Positions 5,952 through 7,107 of a DNA stretch of 7,107 nucleotides are shown piece after piece. The position numbers and the translations under genes were made by a program. A model generated the notes under the pieces. That model was not told where the DNA came from and did not search any database. It saw nothing but the letters and a program-made list of their open reading frames with translations. Source of the DNA: Paracoccaceae bacterium (GTDB lineage Bacteria > Pseudomonadota > Alphaproteobacteria > Rhodobacterales > Rhodobacteraceae); the NCBI GenBank assembly GCA_026709725.1, contig JAPOSK010000066.1, positions 1-7,107 of the forward strand, in the 5' to 3' direction. The stretch's first letter is position 1, and every line of letters begins with the position of its first letter.

Positions 5952-7088
5952 TCATCGTAAGGCCCTGATTGCATCTGCGAGTAAGTGCCAATTTATATTG
6001 GGTGTCATGTGACACCATGATATTCTTATGGCACCTGAAACACTGCTCACTGGCAGGCCCATCGCTTGAAGCACATGGCTCGGCTTATAGCTTTGCGATG
6101 TGCATGCGGAGCCGTTGGATACAGCGACAAGATGCTTAACGGCAAGCATGAGAGCTTCGGAATCAATGCCTTCGATAGAAAAGTTAAGAACATGCGGGAG
6201 ACAAAGATCAGGATCACCGTGAATTCTGATGCCAAGTGGTGCAAGAGCCGCCAGAGCCTTTTGGCGAATTGCGATGCAGCACTCTTCCCGCTGTGCAGCA
6301 TCGTGCCCGCCCGTTCTTGCCGCCTCGCCCAGACTCGTGATCAGTGCTGTCGGTAATGTGCCTGGTCTCAGTCCATTTTCCTGTCCGCCACCGTAGAGCA
6401 GGGGAGTAAGCGGGGGACGTTCGAACCCACGGCGCCGCGCAATCAATGCGCCGACTCCGACTGGTCCGTAGATCTTGTGCGAGCTGACGCTTATCAAATC
6501 AATGCGTCGTGAGCGCAGCGGCACCAAGTCCTTACCGAATCCCTGTGCGGCATCGACATGGAAAAACGCATTATGCCCATCCATCTCTCTTGCAATTTTG
6601 TCAATGGGTTGTCGGACTCCGGTTTCATTGTTCACGTGCATAACTGATACTAGTAGCGTGTCGGGGCGCAGAGCTGATCGTATGTCTTTCGGCGATACAG
6701 ATCCAGTTCGATCAGCTTTTAGCACTGAAACCTCGAATCCTCTCGCTTCAAGCATTTCCACTGGTTCAAGCACAGACTTATGCTCGATTGAAGTTGTAAC
6801 CAGATGACGTTTACCAGACGTATCGCCGAAAGGTGCTAGCCCAAGAATAGCGATATTGTTGCTTTCAGTGGCACCGCTCGTGAAAAGTACTTCGTCTGAA
6901 CTAGCGTTGACTACCTTAGCAACTTGCAGCCGTGACCATTGCACAGCACGTTTGGCTCGCAAACCGAATTCGTGAGTTCTGCTGCCGGGATTGCCAATCT
7001 CGTCACATGACCACTGTATAAGTTTCTCACGTACTGAAGGTTCGAGAGGAGTCGTGGCATTGCAGTCCAGATATACACATTCGGTCAT
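5952..7088 (-). CDS. dndA: Cysteine desulfurase of DNA phosphorothioation
   Basis: This 378-residue PLP enzyme removes sulfur from L-cysteine as an enzyme-bound persulfide and passes it to the phosphorothioation machinery (DndC/DndE in Dnd systems), which places sulfur in the DNA backbone. It is full length. YLDCNATTP (6-14) opens the fold, SGATESNN (71-78) contacts PLP, EHKSV (102-106) holds the active-site His, SSHKIYGP (202-209) has the Schiff-base Lys205, and RPGT (241-244) follows. The persulfide Cys329 lies in SNGSACTSQSYKPSHVL. That loop and ISWCHMTP (356-363) are typical of DndA rather than IscS or NifS; the related SspA of single-strand phosphorothioation is the main alternative. It converges on the RelA/SpoT gene with 44 bp between stops and no clear terminator. 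Its start is 19 bp from the window edge, so dndBCDE could lie beyond on the + strand. No good Shine-Dalgarno is visible. Confidence 0.92.
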   Translation of the reverse strand: MTECVYLDCNATTPLEPSVREKLIQWSCDEIGNPGSRTHEFGLRAKRAVQWSRLQVAKVVNASSDEVLFTSGATESNNIAILGLAPFGDTSGKRHLVTTSIEHKSVLEPVEMLEARGFEVSVLKADRTGSVSPKDIRSALRPDTLLVSVMHVNNETGVRQPIDKIAREMDGHNAFFHVDAAQGFGKDLVPLRSRRIDLISVSSHKIYGPVGVGALIARRRGFERPPLTPLLYGGGQENGLRPGTLPTALITSLGEAARTGGHDAAQREECCIAIRQKALAALAPLGIRIHGDPDLCLPHVLNFSIEGIDSEALMLAVKHLVAVSNGSACTSQSYKPSHVLQAMGLPVSSVSGAIRISWCHMTPNINWHLLADAIRALR

Positions 7089-7091
7089 TAT

Positions 7092-7101
7092 GTATGCATA
7101 C
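7092..7101. promoter_or_regulatory. 10-bp palindrome just upstream of dndA
   Basis: GTATGCATAC is a perfect palindrome four bases before the dndA ATG (start at 7088 on the - strand), where a ribosome binding site or operator would lie. Its position suits a repressor site controlling dndA and perhaps a divergent operon beyond the edge. It is short enough to be chance, and the window stops at 7107. Confidence 0.35.
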
Positions 7102-7107
7102 TCTAAC

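Noticed and set aside
5924..5955. Possible terminator after dndA: ATGAT/ATCAT stem followed by TTTTATCTTTT on the - strand
   Set aside because: The stem is only five pairs, mostly A-T, with an 11-base loop, too weak to call an intrinsic terminator.
6066..6807. + strand open frames opposite dndA
   Set aside because: Antisense to a full-length desulfurase; low-complexity Ser/Arg-rich translations without a family.
1..7107. CRISPR array, tRNA or rRNA gene
   Set aside because: No regularly spaced repeats, no cloverleaf-like segment and no rRNA-like sequence were seen on either strand.

Overview
The window looks like an accessory (island) region of a bacterial chromosome or plasmid, most likely from a proteobacterium. 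The IS5-type element on the left resembles those common in alphaproteobacteria, but the host cannot be named from this sequence alone. Composition is mosaic. The left 2.8 kb, with two degraded transposase genes and an ATPase gene, is GC-rich. The right 4.2 kb is clearly less GC-rich and has different codon use, which suggests separate acquisition of the two halves.

Layout from left to right: (1) 1-657 holds no intact gene. It contains a short inverted repeat near the left edge and a frameshifted relic of the C-terminal part of an IS1634/IS4-like DDE transposase (about 165-566, + strand). (2) 658-1806 (- strand) is an intact DUF4143-type AAA ATPase. (3) 1874-2816 is a 943-bp IS5-family element with perfect 16-bp end repeats (counting the flanking TA), but its transposase is dead: frameshifts, stops and loss of all three catalytic residues. 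(4) 2914-5907 (+ strand) is a tight three-gene operon: a small GIY-YIG nuclease, a 551-residue DGQHR-domain (DndB/ParB-like) protein, and a synthetase-only RelA/SpoT-domain protein whose ATG overlaps the preceding stop codon. (5) 5952-7088 (- strand), convergent with that operon, is dndA, the cysteine desulfurase of DNA phosphorothioate modification. Its start lies 19 bp from the right edge.

DndA supplies activated sulfur for phosphorothioation of the DNA backbone. In known clusters dndA is often transcribed away from dndBCDE, so the core genes may lie just beyond the right edge. The three-gene operon is the most interesting part. It combines a DNA-cutting domain, a domain related to the DNA-sensing and regulatory protein DndB, and a nucleotide pyrophosphokinase-type domain. 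I infer that it is an accessory defence or abortive-infection module tied to the phosphorothioate system. The sequence shows the domains, the operon and the neighbourhood; the function is not demonstrated.
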